Source: Elusimicrobia bacterium GWA2_51_34 (GTDB taxonomy: Bacteria > Elusimicrobiota > Elusimicrobia > Elusimicrobiales > UBA9959). From it: a stretch of DNA of 35,473 nt. The position numbers and the translations under genes are program-made. The notes beneath the pieces were generated by a model that saw only the letters and a program-made list of their open reading frames with translations, searched no databases and was not told the origin of the DNA. The DNA is taken from positions 1 to 35,473 of the forward strand of contig MGTS01000008.1 in NCBI GenBank assembly GCA_001799565.1, in the 5' to 3' direction. Shown in pieces: positions 1-6,235 of the stretch. Positions within the stretch are counted from its first letter, which is position 1; every line of letters begins with the position of its first letter.

Positions 1-108
1 GGGGAAAATCACCAATTTAAAGTCTAAAAGTTGTACTTGGAGGTAATTCCTACTGCGTATTCACCTTAGCGGAGGATTTGGGCCTTGACAAGGCAATGAA
101 CACAATGC

Positions 109-152
109 CGCCATAAGCCATAGGCCATAAGGGCGCGGCGCCCGCCATAAGC
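109..152. repeat. GCCATAA/GCCATAG 7-bp word array
   Basis: Three heptamers (GCCATAA, GCCATAG, GCCATAA) are followed by GGGCGCGGCGCCC and another GCCATAAGC. The GC-palindrome plus GCCATAAGC unit recurs at 17586-17610 and 25958-25982. Only one arm is visible; an inverted partner may lie left of the window. Confidence 0.7.
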
Positions 153-164
153 TTTCCCGCCAAA

Positions 165-231
165 CAGCCTGCGTCAGCCTTAGGCAGACGTCCGCCTCAG
201 GCATGGCAGGTCCGCCTCCGGCGGAAAGCCA
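165..231. repeat. CCGCCAAACA / GTCCGCC-GGCGGA interspersed repeat
   Basis: The sequence CCCGCCAAACAGCC is followed by two GTCCGCC words and ends in GGTCCGCCTCCGGCGGAAA, which contains a small inverted repeat. A shorter relative with the same beginning and end is at 24177-24211. The inner GTCCGCC-GGCGGAC stem also resembles the terminator stem at 6357-6377. I infer a dispersed small repeat; function unknown. Confidence 0.5.
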
Positions 232-421
232 CAGGGTATATACGGCAACACCATATATGGGATACCCGATTTGTGTCCCGGCAGGCCCTTGTGCGGCAAC
301 CAGCGCCTGTGCCGTGAAAAATGATCAGTCCGGTATTTATATAATTACCGTAATGCCATGCGGGAGGCTAAACCTTTTCGCCCCTTCAGGCGTCAGTAAT
401 AATGTGGAAACGATAATTAAA

Positions 422-991
422 ATGATTGAAAATTTAAATCCGGCAGGACCGCCTGCTGAAATTGCGGAAGACAGGTTTCCCCTGCTGATAGACAAGCACC
501 AGCGGCAGATTTATTCACTGGCCCTGCGGCTGACCGGCAACGCGGCAGCGGCGGATGATATCACACAGGAGACCTTCATTTCCGCATGGAAGCATCTTAA
601 GGGGTTTCGCGGCGAAAGCTCTTTAAAAACCTGGCTTTTTCGCATAGCAACCAATAAGGTGCGGTCCTACTGGCGATGGAAAAAAATACGCTCATGGGTG
701 GGGTTGGGGGCCAGGAACGGGGAAGAGGATGCTCCGGCACTTGAGGATATTCTCCCTGACCGTCCGGAGGACCGTCCGGAGCAGACGGCGCTTGCCGCCG
801 ACATGGAGCGCAGGGTACAGGCGGCCATAGACATCCTGCCGCCGCGCCAGAGGGAAGTGGCAACGCTGCGGGCGCAGGGAATCAGCATGGCCGGGATAGC
901 GGACACGCTTACCATGGCCGAGGGCACTGTTAAAGCCCACTGGTTCGAGGCCAGAAAGAAGCTGACGGCTTCACTGGGGGAATATTTATGA
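422..991 (+). CDS. ECF-type RNA polymerase sigma factor (sigma-70 family)
   Basis: A 189-residue protein with the two-domain layout of extracytoplasmic-function sigma factors. Region 2 lies at about residues 20-86 and includes DDITQETFISAWKHL and the promoter-melting stretch TWLFRIATNKVRSYWR. Region 4 is at about 128-185 and includes LPPRQREVATLRAQG and an HTH ending in GTVKAHWFEARKKL. It would direct core RNA polymerase to a dedicated promoter set. I start at ATG 422 because the frame upstream (open to 203) has no sigma character; GTG 404 and ATG 353 are in-frame alternatives, and none has a strong Shine-Dalgarno. The stop overlaps the next start by ATGA, so translation is probably coupled to the putative anti-sigma gene. 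Which ECF group it belongs to cannot be read from the sequence; adjacency to a DUF3106 protein is a recurring context for such factors. Confidence 0.92.
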   Translation: MIENLNPAGPPAEIAEDRFPLLIDKHQRQIYSLALRLTGNAAAADDITQETFISAWKHLKGFRGESSLKTWLFRIATNKVRSYWRWKKIRSWVGLGARNGEEDAPALEDILPDRPEDRPEQTALAADMERRVQAAIDILPPRQREVATLRAQGISMAGIADTLTMAEGTVKAHWFEARKKLTASLGEYL

Positions 992-1296
992 AAGGTAAAG
1001 ATAAAGACGAGAAGTTGATCCTGTTGTTGGCCGCGCGAAAGCCGGATGAATTCTGGGCCAGGCAAAAAGCGGAGATAATGGCCGCCGCCGGCGAGAAACG
1101 CGGCCTGACGCGCAGCCCATGGCTGCTGGCCCCCGCCGCCGCTGTGGCCGCCGCCATGCTGGTTCTTGTGCTGGCCCGCGTACCACGCCATGCGCCGGCA
1201 GACGCGCCGCAGGCAGTAAGCACAGCCTTCCTTGAAAACCTGGACCTGCTTGACGACATGGACGTGCTTGAAGCCGTAACGGAGGAAGAATTATGA
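988..1296 (+). CDS. Putative single-pass anti-sigma factor
   Basis: A 102-residue protein with a charged cytoplasmic N-terminus (MKGKDKDEK, then RKPDEFWARQKAEI), one transmembrane helix at about residues 45-64 (Ala/Leu/Val-rich) and a short periplasmic tail rich in Leu, Asp and Glu (NLDLLDDMDVLEAV). Its start overlaps the sigma stop by 4 bp (ATGA) and its own stop overlaps the next start the same way. Position and topology fit a cognate membrane anti-sigma factor that holds the ECF factor at the inner membrane. No zinc-finger HxxxCxxC is present, so the binding mode is unknown. The assignment is by context, not by a recognised domain. Its acidic tail echoes a motif in the following protein. 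Confidence 0.7.
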   Translation: MKGKDKDEKLILLLAARKPDEFWARQKAEIMAAAGEKRGLTRSPWLLAPAAAVAAAMLVLVLARVPRHAPADAPQAVSTAFLENLDLLDDMDVLEAVTEEEL

Positions 1297-1574
1297 AAAA
1301 GAAGTTTTTAACATTCTGGCTAAGCGGCGCATTGGCGGCCGCCGCAATGGCCGCCGCCGTAATCGCGCCGGCCGAGGTGCTGGCCAATCTGGATTTCTTC
1401 AGCGACTTCGAACTGCTGACAAACCTTGAAATACTTGAAGACGGGCTCCCGGAGAACGGCTCTATCGCGGTTTCCACAGCCCCGACAGTTTCAACCGCCG
1501 CGCCTGCCGCCTTTATTTCCACTGAAACAGCAAAAATCTCTACTTTTACCTGGAGGCCTTATGAAAAACATTAA
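1293..1574 (+). CDS. Small exported protein of the sigma cluster, unknown function
   Basis: A 93-residue protein with a signal-peptide-like N-terminus (MKKKF, then an Ala-rich hydrophobic stretch to about residue 28 with a possible cleavage near VLA). The tail contains an acidic leucine motif (NLDFFSDFELLTNLEILED) followed by a Ser/Thr/Ala/Pro-rich low-complexity end. The acidic motif resembles NLDLLDDMDVLEAV in the preceding anti-sigma candidate, suggesting a shared binding partner or common origin. The start overlaps the previous stop by ATGA and the end overlaps the next gene by 14 bp, so the four genes are tightly coupled. No family recognised. Confidence 0.65.
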   Translation: MKKKFLTFWLSGALAAAAMAAAVIAPAEVLANLDFFSDFELLTNLEILEDGLPENGSIAVSTAPTVSTAAPAAFISTETAKISTFTWRPYEKH

Positions 1575-1983
1575 ATTTATACTGTTAACCTTTATGTTTA
1601 TAACATCCGGCGCGCCAAACACCCGGGCGGCTGAAGATGCGCAGGCAGATAAACAGGCGGCCTGGAATAAACTGCCCGAGGCTGAAAAAGCCAGTGTGCT
1701 GGCAAATTATGAGAAATGGAAAGGAATGGACGCGGTTAAAAAAACGGAGATTAAAGAAAAGTTCGCCCGTTTCCATGCCATGCCCAAAGAGCGTCAGGCG
1801 GAGTTGCGCGGGCGCTGGAGCCGCTTCCAAGCCATGCCGGAAGCCGCCAGGGCAAAACTTGTAAAAAAATTCCAGAAATGGCGGAAACTTTCCAAGGAGC
1901 GCCGCGAGGACTTGCGCAAGGAATACCGCCAGGAGAGAAAAGCAGAGAGGCGTTCCTCCGGCGGCGGGCGCCGCCGCAACTAA
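1561..1983 (+). CDS. DUF3106-like exported basic protein
   Basis: A 140-residue protein. Residues 1-23 form a signal peptide (MKNIKFILLTFMF, cleavage near TRAAE). The mature part has three to four tandem helical units built on W/F..-P-E..R..-L-...-W/F (NKLPEAEKASVL, HAMPKERQAEL, QAMPEAARAKLV, RKLSKERREDL), typical of DUF3106 proteins, and ends in a very basic Arg/Lys/Gly tail. DUF3106 proteins commonly sit beside ECF sigma/anti-sigma pairs; function is not established but they are periplasmic and helical. Start ATG 1561 is chosen because TGGAGG lies at 1551-1556 and the signal peptide begins there; an upstream in-frame ATG at 1426 would place the signal peptide internally. Confidence 0.85.
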   Translation: MKNIKFILLTFMFITSGAPNTRAAEDAQADKQAAWNKLPEAEKASVLANYEKWKGMDAVKKTEIKEKFARFHAMPKERQAELRGRWSRFQAMPEAARAKLVKKFQKWRKLSKERREDLRKEYRQERKAERRSSGGGRRRN

Positions 1984-1985
1984 CC

Positions 1986-2009
1986 CGAATCCTTCAGCTG
2001 AAGGATTCG
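1986..2009 (+). terminator. Perfect 24-bp palindrome just after the DUF3106 stop
   Basis: CGAATCCTTCAG followed by its exact reverse complement, 2 bp after the TAA. It has no loop bases and no T-run, so it is a weak candidate for an intrinsic terminator. It could instead be a protein-binding palindrome or an mRNA 3'-end stabiliser. Confidence 0.35.
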
Positions 2010-2023
2010 CCCAGAGGGCAGCT

Positions 2024-2203
2024 CTTTTGCCCGGTGATCGTGAATCATTGGGCAAAAGGGCTGGGTTGCCCCGCCCTTTTACGGCCAGTAGCTATTTTTG
2101 AACGCATTTTTTTGTTCGTTCCGCATTTTGCATACACCGGCGTTGCCTGCCATCGGAAAAGGGCGGCCCCTCCGGGGCAAAAGTTGCAGTCAACTGCAAC
2201 TTT
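2024..2203. promoter_or_regulatory. Two inverted repeats in the gap before the QDKLQ gene
   Basis: The 294-bp gap 1984-2277 has no gene. It contains CTTTTGCCC (2024-2032) with its complement at 2050-2058 (9-bp stem, 17-nt loop) and a tighter palindrome AAAGTTGCAGT-CA-ACTGCAACTTT at 2180-2203. The second is 75 bp upstream of the next start and could be an operator or a hairpin in the leader. A further small stem, GCGGT/ACCGC, lies at 2245-2260. Confidence 0.35.
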
Positions 2204-2277
2204 CGGGCTAAACCTTCACCGCACCTGACGCGTCTGTATGTTAGGCGGTAACAGAACCGCAAAACAATGGAGGCTAT

Positions 2278-2859
2278 ATGAACAAGAATACCTTACGCTT
2301 AGCGATACTTCTGCTGACAGTCGGCTTTACCCTGCCGACGGCTTTAAGGGCGGAAGACGCGGCTAAAGAGCAGGATAGACTGCAGACTCAGGATAAGCTG
2401 CAGGTTCAGGACAAACTGCAGACTCAGGATAAACTGCAGGCTCAGGACAAACTGCAGGCTCAGGACAAACTGCAGGCTCAGGATAAGCTGAATGCGCAGA
2501 ACTATGTCCGCGAACAAAGCAGACTGCGGGCTCAGGAGAAGCTTCAGACAAAAGAACAAGAGGGTACCAGCGCCATGAAAGGCGCTGTAAACGCGAACAA
2601 GGGGCTTGATCGCGCCGATGTGGCCGCCGGAGTTAATGGCCAGGAAGGTCGCAATATGGCACGGGAAAGAATTGGAAATTCTGGCGATGAAAAAACCTTA
2701 AAGAACCAGGAAAAATCAGGCGCAGGGGATGATAAGGCGCTGAAGAAACAGGAGCGCAAACAGGAAAAGAAATCGGCCAAAGAACGACGCCGCGCCGAAA
2801 AATCAGAGCGCCGCGCCGCCCGCTCAGAAAACAGAAAAGCTGCCGGGAAACACAAATAA
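2278..2859 (+). CDS. Exported QDKLQ-repeat protein, charged and probably disordered
   Basis: A 193-residue protein beginning with a clear signal peptide (residues 1-25, cleavage near LRAED). Residues 32-74 are about seven tandem copies of a six-residue unit (QDKLQA, QDKLQT, QDKLQV), encoded by near-identical 18-bp DNA repeats, and predicted to form a long amphipathic helix or coiled coil. The C-terminal half (from about 110) is Lys/Arg/Glu-rich low-complexity sequence ending in a basic tail like that of the DUF3106 protein. A good Shine-Dalgarno (TGGAGG, 2269-2274) precedes the ATG. The repeat number is likely to vary between strains through slippage. Family not recognised; a periplasmic or surface scaffold or cation-binding role would be guesswork. 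Confidence 0.75.
   Translation: MNKNTLRLAILLLTVGFTLPTALRAEDAAKEQDRLQTQDKLQVQDKLQTQDKLQAQDKLQAQDKLQAQDKLNAQNYVREQSRLRAQEKLQTKEQEGTSAMKGAVNANKGLDRADVAAGVNGQEGRNMARERIGNSGDEKTLKNQEKSGAGDDKALKKQERKQEKKSAKERRRAEKSERRAARSENRKAAGKHK
2371..2499 (+). repeat. 18-bp in-frame tandem repeat (seven copies)
   Basis: The unit is CAGGATAARCTGCAGGCT-like and encodes Q-D-K-L-Q-A/T/V. Copies differ mainly at third codon positions (CAGGAT/CAGGAC, AAG/AAA), showing recent expansion with some drift. Confidence 0.85.
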
Positions 2860-2871
2860 ACCAAACCGCGC

Positions 2872-2900
2872 GGCCCCCCCCGGTGTGCACAGGGGGGGCC
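2872..2900 (+). promoter_or_regulatory. C8/G7 hairpin abutting the ribosome binding site of the barrel gene
   Basis: GGCCCCCCC (2872-2880) pairs with GGGGGGGCC (2892-2900), giving a 9-bp all-GC stem with an 11-nt loop. The Shine-Dalgarno GGGAGG begins at the next base. No T-run follows, so an intrinsic terminator is unlikely; a stem here could set the level of translation of the downstream barrel gene. The C8 and G7 tracts are also slippage-prone. Confidence 0.45.
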
Positions 2901-2910
2901 GGGAGGAAAC

Positions 2911-3780
2911 ATGAAAAAACAATTAACCGCGATTCTTTTTTTAATGATTTTTGTCGTACAGGCCGGCGCCTATTTTGACGCCGGCTCCCGTTATAGCGCC
3001 GGGCCCGGCGGCTACAGCGGCTTTAATATCTTCGGCGAGGCCGGGAATGATAATTATTACCTGCGCCCATCGCTTAATACCTATATCAGCGATGGGGCGG
3101 ACCGCTATTCCACCTACTCGCTTGGCGCCGGCCTGGACAGGCCGTTCTGGCGCGGCAACGCGGAGGTTTCCGTGATGCCGGAAACCGGCGGCTATAAGAA
3201 ATCTTCCCTCTACGCGGATCTGACCTTTAATCCGCTGGGAAAACGGGCGGACGACGCCACATTGGAGGACTTAAGCCTGGGCTGTTTTGCCGGGCTGACT
3301 TCGCACGAGGACGCCTATTCACTTTCAACAACCACTGTCAGCACCGGGTACGGGAAAAAAACCAGCGTTTCGGCCCTGACAAGCTCTTTTAAACTTAAAC
3401 AGACCGATTACGGCCTGACCACCGCGGTGCGGGCTTACGGAATGCGCCTGAGCGGCCGTTTTACTAAATCAGTCTACGACACGGACATAACAGCGCTGGA
3501 CAGAAAAATCCCGTTAGACATAGGAGGGATAGGCGCCAGCGGCTACCAGGACAAGGCAGTAAGCGCCAGGATACGATTTTCCTCGCTGCCGCTCTCCCCT
3601 GAGGCCGGTTACACCAAAACATACTATCTGCTAGACCAGCCGGACTCGGAGTCTGTCAGCGCCGGGCTTTCACAGATAATAGGCGCGATTGAGGTGTCCG
3701 CGGGCTGGGAAAACCTCAACCCCGGCGGCGGTGGAGCCAAAAGCGACTACTACTCACTTGGGCTCACGCTCTCATTTTAA
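2911..3780 (+). CDS. Outer-membrane beta-barrel protein, unknown family
   Basis: A 289-residue protein with a signal peptide (residues 1-20, cleavage near AGAYF). The rest alternates short strands with aromatic and glycine residues (for example NDNYYLRPSLNTYIS, RYSTYSLGAGLDRP, YYSLGLTLSF) and ends in phenylalanine, the usual C-terminal residue of BAM-inserted barrels. About 12-14 strands would fit the length. It has no TonB box or recognisable enzyme motif, so it is probably a structural or porin-like barrel. It is the last gene of the plus-strand sigma cluster, with a strong GGGAGG Shine-Dalgarno downstream of the GC hairpin, and probably belongs to the regulon of the ECF sigma factor (inference from position). 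Confidence 0.75.
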   Translation: MKKQLTAILFLMIFVVQAGAYFDAGSRYSAGPGGYSGFNIFGEAGNDNYYLRPSLNTYISDGADRYSTYSLGAGLDRPFWRGNAEVSVMPETGGYKKSSLYADLTFNPLGKRADDATLEDLSLGCFAGLTSHEDAYSLSTTTVSTGYGKKTSVSALTSSFKLKQTDYGLTTAVRAYGMRLSGRFTKSVYDTDITALDRKIPLDIGGIGASGYQDKAVSARIRFSSLPLSPEAGYTKTYYLLDQPDSESVSAGLSQIIGAIEVSAGWENLNPGGGGAKSDYYSLGLTLSF

Positions 3781-3785
3781 CGCTG

Positions 3786-3807
3786 CCCGGCAAAATTATG
3801 TGCCGGG
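3786..3807. terminator. Stem-loop between convergent genes
   Basis: CCCGGCA (3786-3792) and TGCCGGG (3801-3807) form a 7-bp stem with an 8-nt loop in the 70-bp gap between the plus-strand barrel gene and the minus-strand TadE-like gene. A C/T-rich word array (CCCTATA, CCCCCTA) follows up to the stop at 3851. There is no T-run, so confidence as a terminator is low. Confidence 0.35.
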
Positions 3808-3850
3808 GGGCAAGGGGTTTACCGATTTCCGCACCCTATACCCCCTACCC

Positions 3851-4486
3851 TTATTTCATACCCGGCAGTATAAATTGTATGGGTCTGTCGCGGCTGGGCA
3901 CATATTTAACCACTTCAAGCTTTTTACCCCCCACACAAAGATAGTCATAGCCGTCATTGCAGGCCGTGCCGTAAGGAGCGGCGCATATGGCCTGCTTCGG
4001 ATACTTGCACAAAATCTTCACTCCCGCGGGATTGGTTTCCACCGTAAGCGTTACCACATTCCATACCTGGGTGGTTACCACGTTCACATTAAGCGCGCGT
4101 AAATTAAGGAATTTCGCAGTGGACGGGCTGTTAAAACCCATATAGGCTTTCACTTTTTTCTCTATATCCGGCCTGAGCGTGCCCTGGTCCCAGCCGGCGT
4201 AATCGGCGTTTAAATGCGATTCAAGCTGCCAGCGCCTGGCCGCGTAAAACGAGGCGATTTCCATTTTTTGTACAAGCACCAGCAGGGCAAAAATCTTTGC
4301 CGTAAGAAGAACAATTATCATAAAAAGCGGAAACAGCAGCACGACTTCGGTCATTGCTTGTCCTTTCCGGCCACGCCGGAAAGGACGCCATAAGCCGTAA
4401 GCCATAGGCCATAAGCGGGAAGGATGCCATAAGCCGTAAGCCATAGGCCATATGTTTCTGAGAAATTTACCTGTAATAACTTTCAT
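3851..4486 (-). CDS. TadE-like pseudopilin with repeat-derived leader
   Basis: A 211-residue TadE-like minor pilin. The prepilin signature is RRGRKG|Q-AMTEV, with the inferred cleavage after Gly42, followed by one hydrophobic helix (residues about 48-70) and a C-terminal globular region with four cysteines in KILCKYPKQAICAAPYG.ACNDGYDYLC that may form disulphides in the periplasm. TadE-type proteins act in Flp pilus assembly after processing by the TadV/CpaA peptidase, which is not in this window. The leader is odd: residues 14-34 contain WPMAYGLW twice, encoded by intergenic-type repeats (4389-4451). The start is uncertain. ATG 4486 has GGAG 13 nt upstream, while a nearer ATG at 4496, out of frame, would encode only nine residues and end inside this gene. 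Last gene of the promoter-6236 operon. Confidence 0.85.
   Translation of the reverse strand: MKVITGKFLRNIWPMAYGLWHPSRLWPMAYGLWRPFRRGRKGQAMTEVVLLFPLFMIIVLLTAKIFALLVLVQKMEIASFYAARRWQLESHLNADYAGWDQGTLRPDIEKKVKAYMGFNSPSTAKFLNLRALNVNVVTTQVWNVVTLTVETNPAGVKILCKYPKQAICAAPYGTACNDGYDYLCVGGKKLEVVKYVPSRDRPIQFILPGMK
4360..4386 (-). repeat. 12-bp-stem inverted repeat encoding the prepilin cleavage site
   Basis: GTCCTTTCCGGC and GCCGGAAAGGAC flank a 3-base loop. On the coding strand the pair encodes R-P-F-R-R-G-R-K-G-Q, so the processing site lies in the second arm. A near-identical 12-bp stem with a 3-base loop occupies the same place in the neighbouring gene (5732-5758). Confidence 0.85.
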
Positions 4487-4562
4487 TTTCAGTCATAATC
4501 TCCACTTAATTTCACCCGCAGTACGTTCAGGCTTATGGCTTACGGCTTAAGGCATATGGCAT
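4389..4562. repeat. GCCATAA/GCCGTAA inverted word arrays, left arm inside the TadE-like gene
   Basis: Left arm 4389-4451 holds two copies of GCCATAAGCCGTAAGCCATAG followed by GCCATA (7-bp period). The right arm 4529-4562 holds the complementary CTTATGGCTTACGGCTTAAGG words and ends just 4 bp before the stop of the upstream gene. The spacer contains the start codon of the TadE-like gene. Confidence 0.85.
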
Positions 4563-4565
4563 TGT

Positions 4566-5783
4566 TTACGGATACAGCCTTGTTTGATACTTCGGCGTGG
4601 GATTAGGCCAGACGCAGTTATTTCCACCGCCAAGGCCGGAGCACTGGCTGGCTACCATCGCGTGCACGCAGGGGCGTCCCGTTTCGTTGCATGCGGCCAG
4701 GCTGTTAAAATCAACGCCGAAATAATTTGGGGGGGCATCCCAACCCTGGTAAACCTGATAGCCGCGGCCCAGGGCAGAAAGCGCTCCCGCGGTAACAGTG
4801 GCCAACTGAAAAAGGCCGGGAGCCGACATGGGCGCTGGGGGATTCGCGCGCGACAAACACGACGACAAATGAGTCATGGGGTCACAAACTATCACACTGT
4901 CAGGGCCATATGGCTTGCCAGGCATAGTCTTAGCGAAGTAACTTATATTGTTTATGTAGTACATGGCCATGCTCTTGGGCCTTGCCATTTTATTTGCCTT
5001 GAAGCCGCCGGGGCTGTCTATGCCGTCATTGCCGCAGGATTGGGGATTATTCACGCACTCTTTGGTGTTAGCGTTTAAAAAATATGATTTACGGAAAAAA
5101 TTAAAATTTTCAGTCAGCCGCTCAAACACCGTCATCTGGGATTCCTCAACCGCGCCGAGCAGAGTATAAACTTGGAGATAAAAACCATAAATGTTGACGG
5201 CCAACTCCCAGTCAAGAATCACGTCTTTGACCTGTTCGTATGCGAAAAGCTCAAGGACATCGGATCCGTGCGGGATGTCGGTGCCGGGAGGAGGGTTGTT
5301 ATTAAGGGTGGCCATAGTTGTAGGATTTGAGTTGATGCCAGGGCGATGTCTTTCATCAAACGCTATCTCCCACTTATTACTACCGCTAAGGTCCCGCGCA
5401 GGCTGGCGCGGCACGTCACCCTTATATTTAGGAAAAGCGCCGGACTTGTAGAGCATGTCGTATGTACACTCCCTGCCGCCGTCTTCGGTTGTCCTCCAGT
5501 TTCTGTCAGGGGGGCACTCGTACTGCTCTTTGAAAATGCGGTAAGGGAAGGCGCCATTGACATACGCGGTACGGTTCAGCAGATTCGTATAATCCCCCAT
5601 TTGTATGAAAGCGGCGGAATCAACGGCGAACTGCTGGCGGATTTTTTCCCGCGAAATTTTAGTGGTTTCAAAAATAAGATAAACAAAAAGGAGCAGAGAT
5701 GGAATAACAAGAAGAGAGGGAATAAGGATCTGCCCTTTCCGGCGCAGCCGGAAAGGGCTGAATTGGTCTATTACATGTTTCAT
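4566..5783 (-). CDS. TadG-like pilus assembly protein
   Basis: A 405-residue protein with an N-terminal prepilin-type segment: MKHVIDQFSPFRLRRKG|Q, then a hydrophobic helix (IPSLLVIPSLLLFVYLIF) followed by an amphipathic helix ending in QQFAVDSAAFIQMGDY. This order (processing site, TM helix, AVDSAA motif) is typical of TadG-like Flp pilus proteins. The large C-terminal part is extracytoplasmic, Asn/Pro/Gly-rich and has several cysteines (CPPD, CTYD, CVNNPQSC, CDP, CSGLGGGNNC) suggesting disulphides. No von Willebrand A domain was seen, unlike longer TadG proteins. I prefer ATG 5783, which gives a 17-residue leader, over GTG 5813 (ten residues longer, no Shine-Dalgarno). It lies between the Flp pilin and the TadE-like gene, presumably one operon. 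Confidence 0.75.
   Translation of the reverse strand: MKHVIDQFSPFRLRRKGQILIPSLLVIPSLLLFVYLIFETTKISREKIRQQFAVDSAAFIQMGDYTNLLNRTAYVNGAFPYRIFKEQYECPPDRNWRTTEDGGRECTYDMLYKSGAFPKYKGDVPRQPARDLSGSNKWEIAFDERHRPGINSNPTTMATLNNNPPPGTDIPHGSDVLELFAYEQVKDVILDWELAVNIYGFYLQVYTLLGAVEESQMTVFERLTENFNFFRKSYFLNANTKECVNNPQSCGNDGIDSPGGFKANKMARPKSMAMYYINNISYFAKTMPGKPYGPDSVIVCDPMTHLSSCLSRANPPAPMSAPGLFQLATVTAGALSALGRGYQVYQGWDAPPNYFGVDFNSLAACNETGRPCVHAMVASQCSGLGGGNNCVWPNPTPKYQTRLYP
5732..5758 (-). repeat. 12-bp-stem inverted repeat encoding the TadG-like cleavage site
   Basis: GCCCTTTCCGGC and GCCGGAAAGGGC with a 3-base loop, coding for S-P-F-R-L-R-R-K-G-Q. It matches the repeat at 4360-4386 in ten of twelve-plus stem positions, although the two encoded loop residues differ. 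Confidence 0.85.
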
Positions 5784-5862
5784 TTTAACGAAGCTCTTTA
5801 CCTTAAATTTCACTTACAGTCCACTCCGGCTTACGATTTAAAACCTATGGCACCTGTTTCTG

Positions 5863-5899
5863 CTTATGGCTTACGGCCTACGGCCTACGGCTTATGGCA
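5863..5899. repeat. TATGGC/TACGGC 7-bp word array (single arm)
   Basis: CTTATGG, CTTACGG, CCTACGG, CCTACGG, CTTATGG in direct 7-bp register in the 90-bp gap between the pilin and the TadG-like gene. No convincing inverted partner was found; a lone CTATGGC lies at about 5846. Confidence 0.75.
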
Positions 5900-5903
5900 T
5901 TTT

Positions 5904-6173
5904 TCACTTCGGCTGCCCGGCGCCTATGATCATGCCTACCATGGTAAACAGGCCGCCGAGAATTTTCTTGTGAAACAATATGCCCATTGCAAGCGCCACG
6001 CTTGCCACTACCGCGAGCATCAGCAGATATTCAACGGTAGTCTGGCCCTTGCGAAGGGTAGAGGGTATAGGGTATAGGGTATAGGGAAAACAAAAGCGAA
6101 TAGCGAATAGCGAACAGCAGGCATCCGGAAATACACACAGGAGCAGCGCTTTCATAAAGCTTTTTATAGTCAT
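5904..6173 (-). CDS. flp: Flp/Fap-type pilin with repeat-derived long leader
   Basis: An 89-residue major-pilin-type protein. The inferred mature part begins at Gln44 after RKG: Q-TTVEYLLMLAVVASVALAMG, a Flp pilin hydrophobic domain with the conserved Glu at position 5, then a short Gly-rich tail. Its relative at 24233 shares TVEYLLMLAVV, so two major-type pilins exist in the locus. The 43-residue leader is unusually long for Flp prepilins. It is encoded by GCGAATA and GGGTATA words (S-L-F-A-I-R-F-C-F-P-Y-T-L-Y-P-I-P), with LRKG in a small CCCTT-CGC-AAGGG stem. ATG 6173 has only a weak Shine-Dalgarno; no later in-frame ATG precedes the cleavage site except 6155. Transcribed from promoter 6236-6264. 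Confidence 0.88.
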   Translation of the reverse strand: MTIKSFMKALLLCVFPDACCSLFAIRFCFPYTLYPIPSTLRKGQTTVEYLLMLAVVASVALAMGILFHKKILGGLFTMVGMIIGAGQPK

Positions 6174-6232
6174 ATTCTTAACAGCTTTCCGCTTCCGACT
6201 ATTCGCTATTTGCTAACCCCTATTCACTATTC
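6046..6232. repeat. GGGTATA and GCGAATA heptamer arrays with inverted partner
   Basis: CCCTT-GCG-AAGGG at 6046-6058 is followed by GGGTAGA and GGGTATA units to about 6088, then GCGAATA, GCGAATA, GCGAACA, GCAGGC (6096-6122). The inverted partner, CTATTCG/CTATTTG/CTATTCA words, is at 6198-6232. The left part encodes the pilin leader; the right part falls at the predicted transcript start. The same GCGAATA word recurs at 10473 and 16520. Confidence 0.85.
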
Positions 6233-6235
6233 TAT

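Larger units (their letters stand above)
1..403. other. Left-end region without a supported gene
   Basis: No convincing gene is visible here. An open frame runs in phase from an ATG at 203 into the sigma factor, but its translation (rich in Pro, Ala, Gly, no conserved sigma domain) reads like intergenic sequence, so it is not taken as coding. The stretch contains GCCATA-word repeats (109-152), a GTCCGCC-type repeat (165-231), a GGAGG-ATTCC near-palindrome around 40-54, and an A/T-rich TATAAT-like hexamer at 340-345 inside a near-palindrome flanked by CGGTA and TACCG. No good -35 box accompanies that hexamer, so no promoter is called. Confidence 0.5.

Noticed and set aside
203-421. N-terminal extension of the sigma factor from ATG 203
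   Set aside because: The translated part is unlike sigma regions and includes repeat DNA. The conserved region 2 begins well after residue 74.
2344-2559. Antisense frame encoding FVLSLQ repeats
   Set aside because: Shadow of the QDKLQ repeat on the opposite strand; no start signal.
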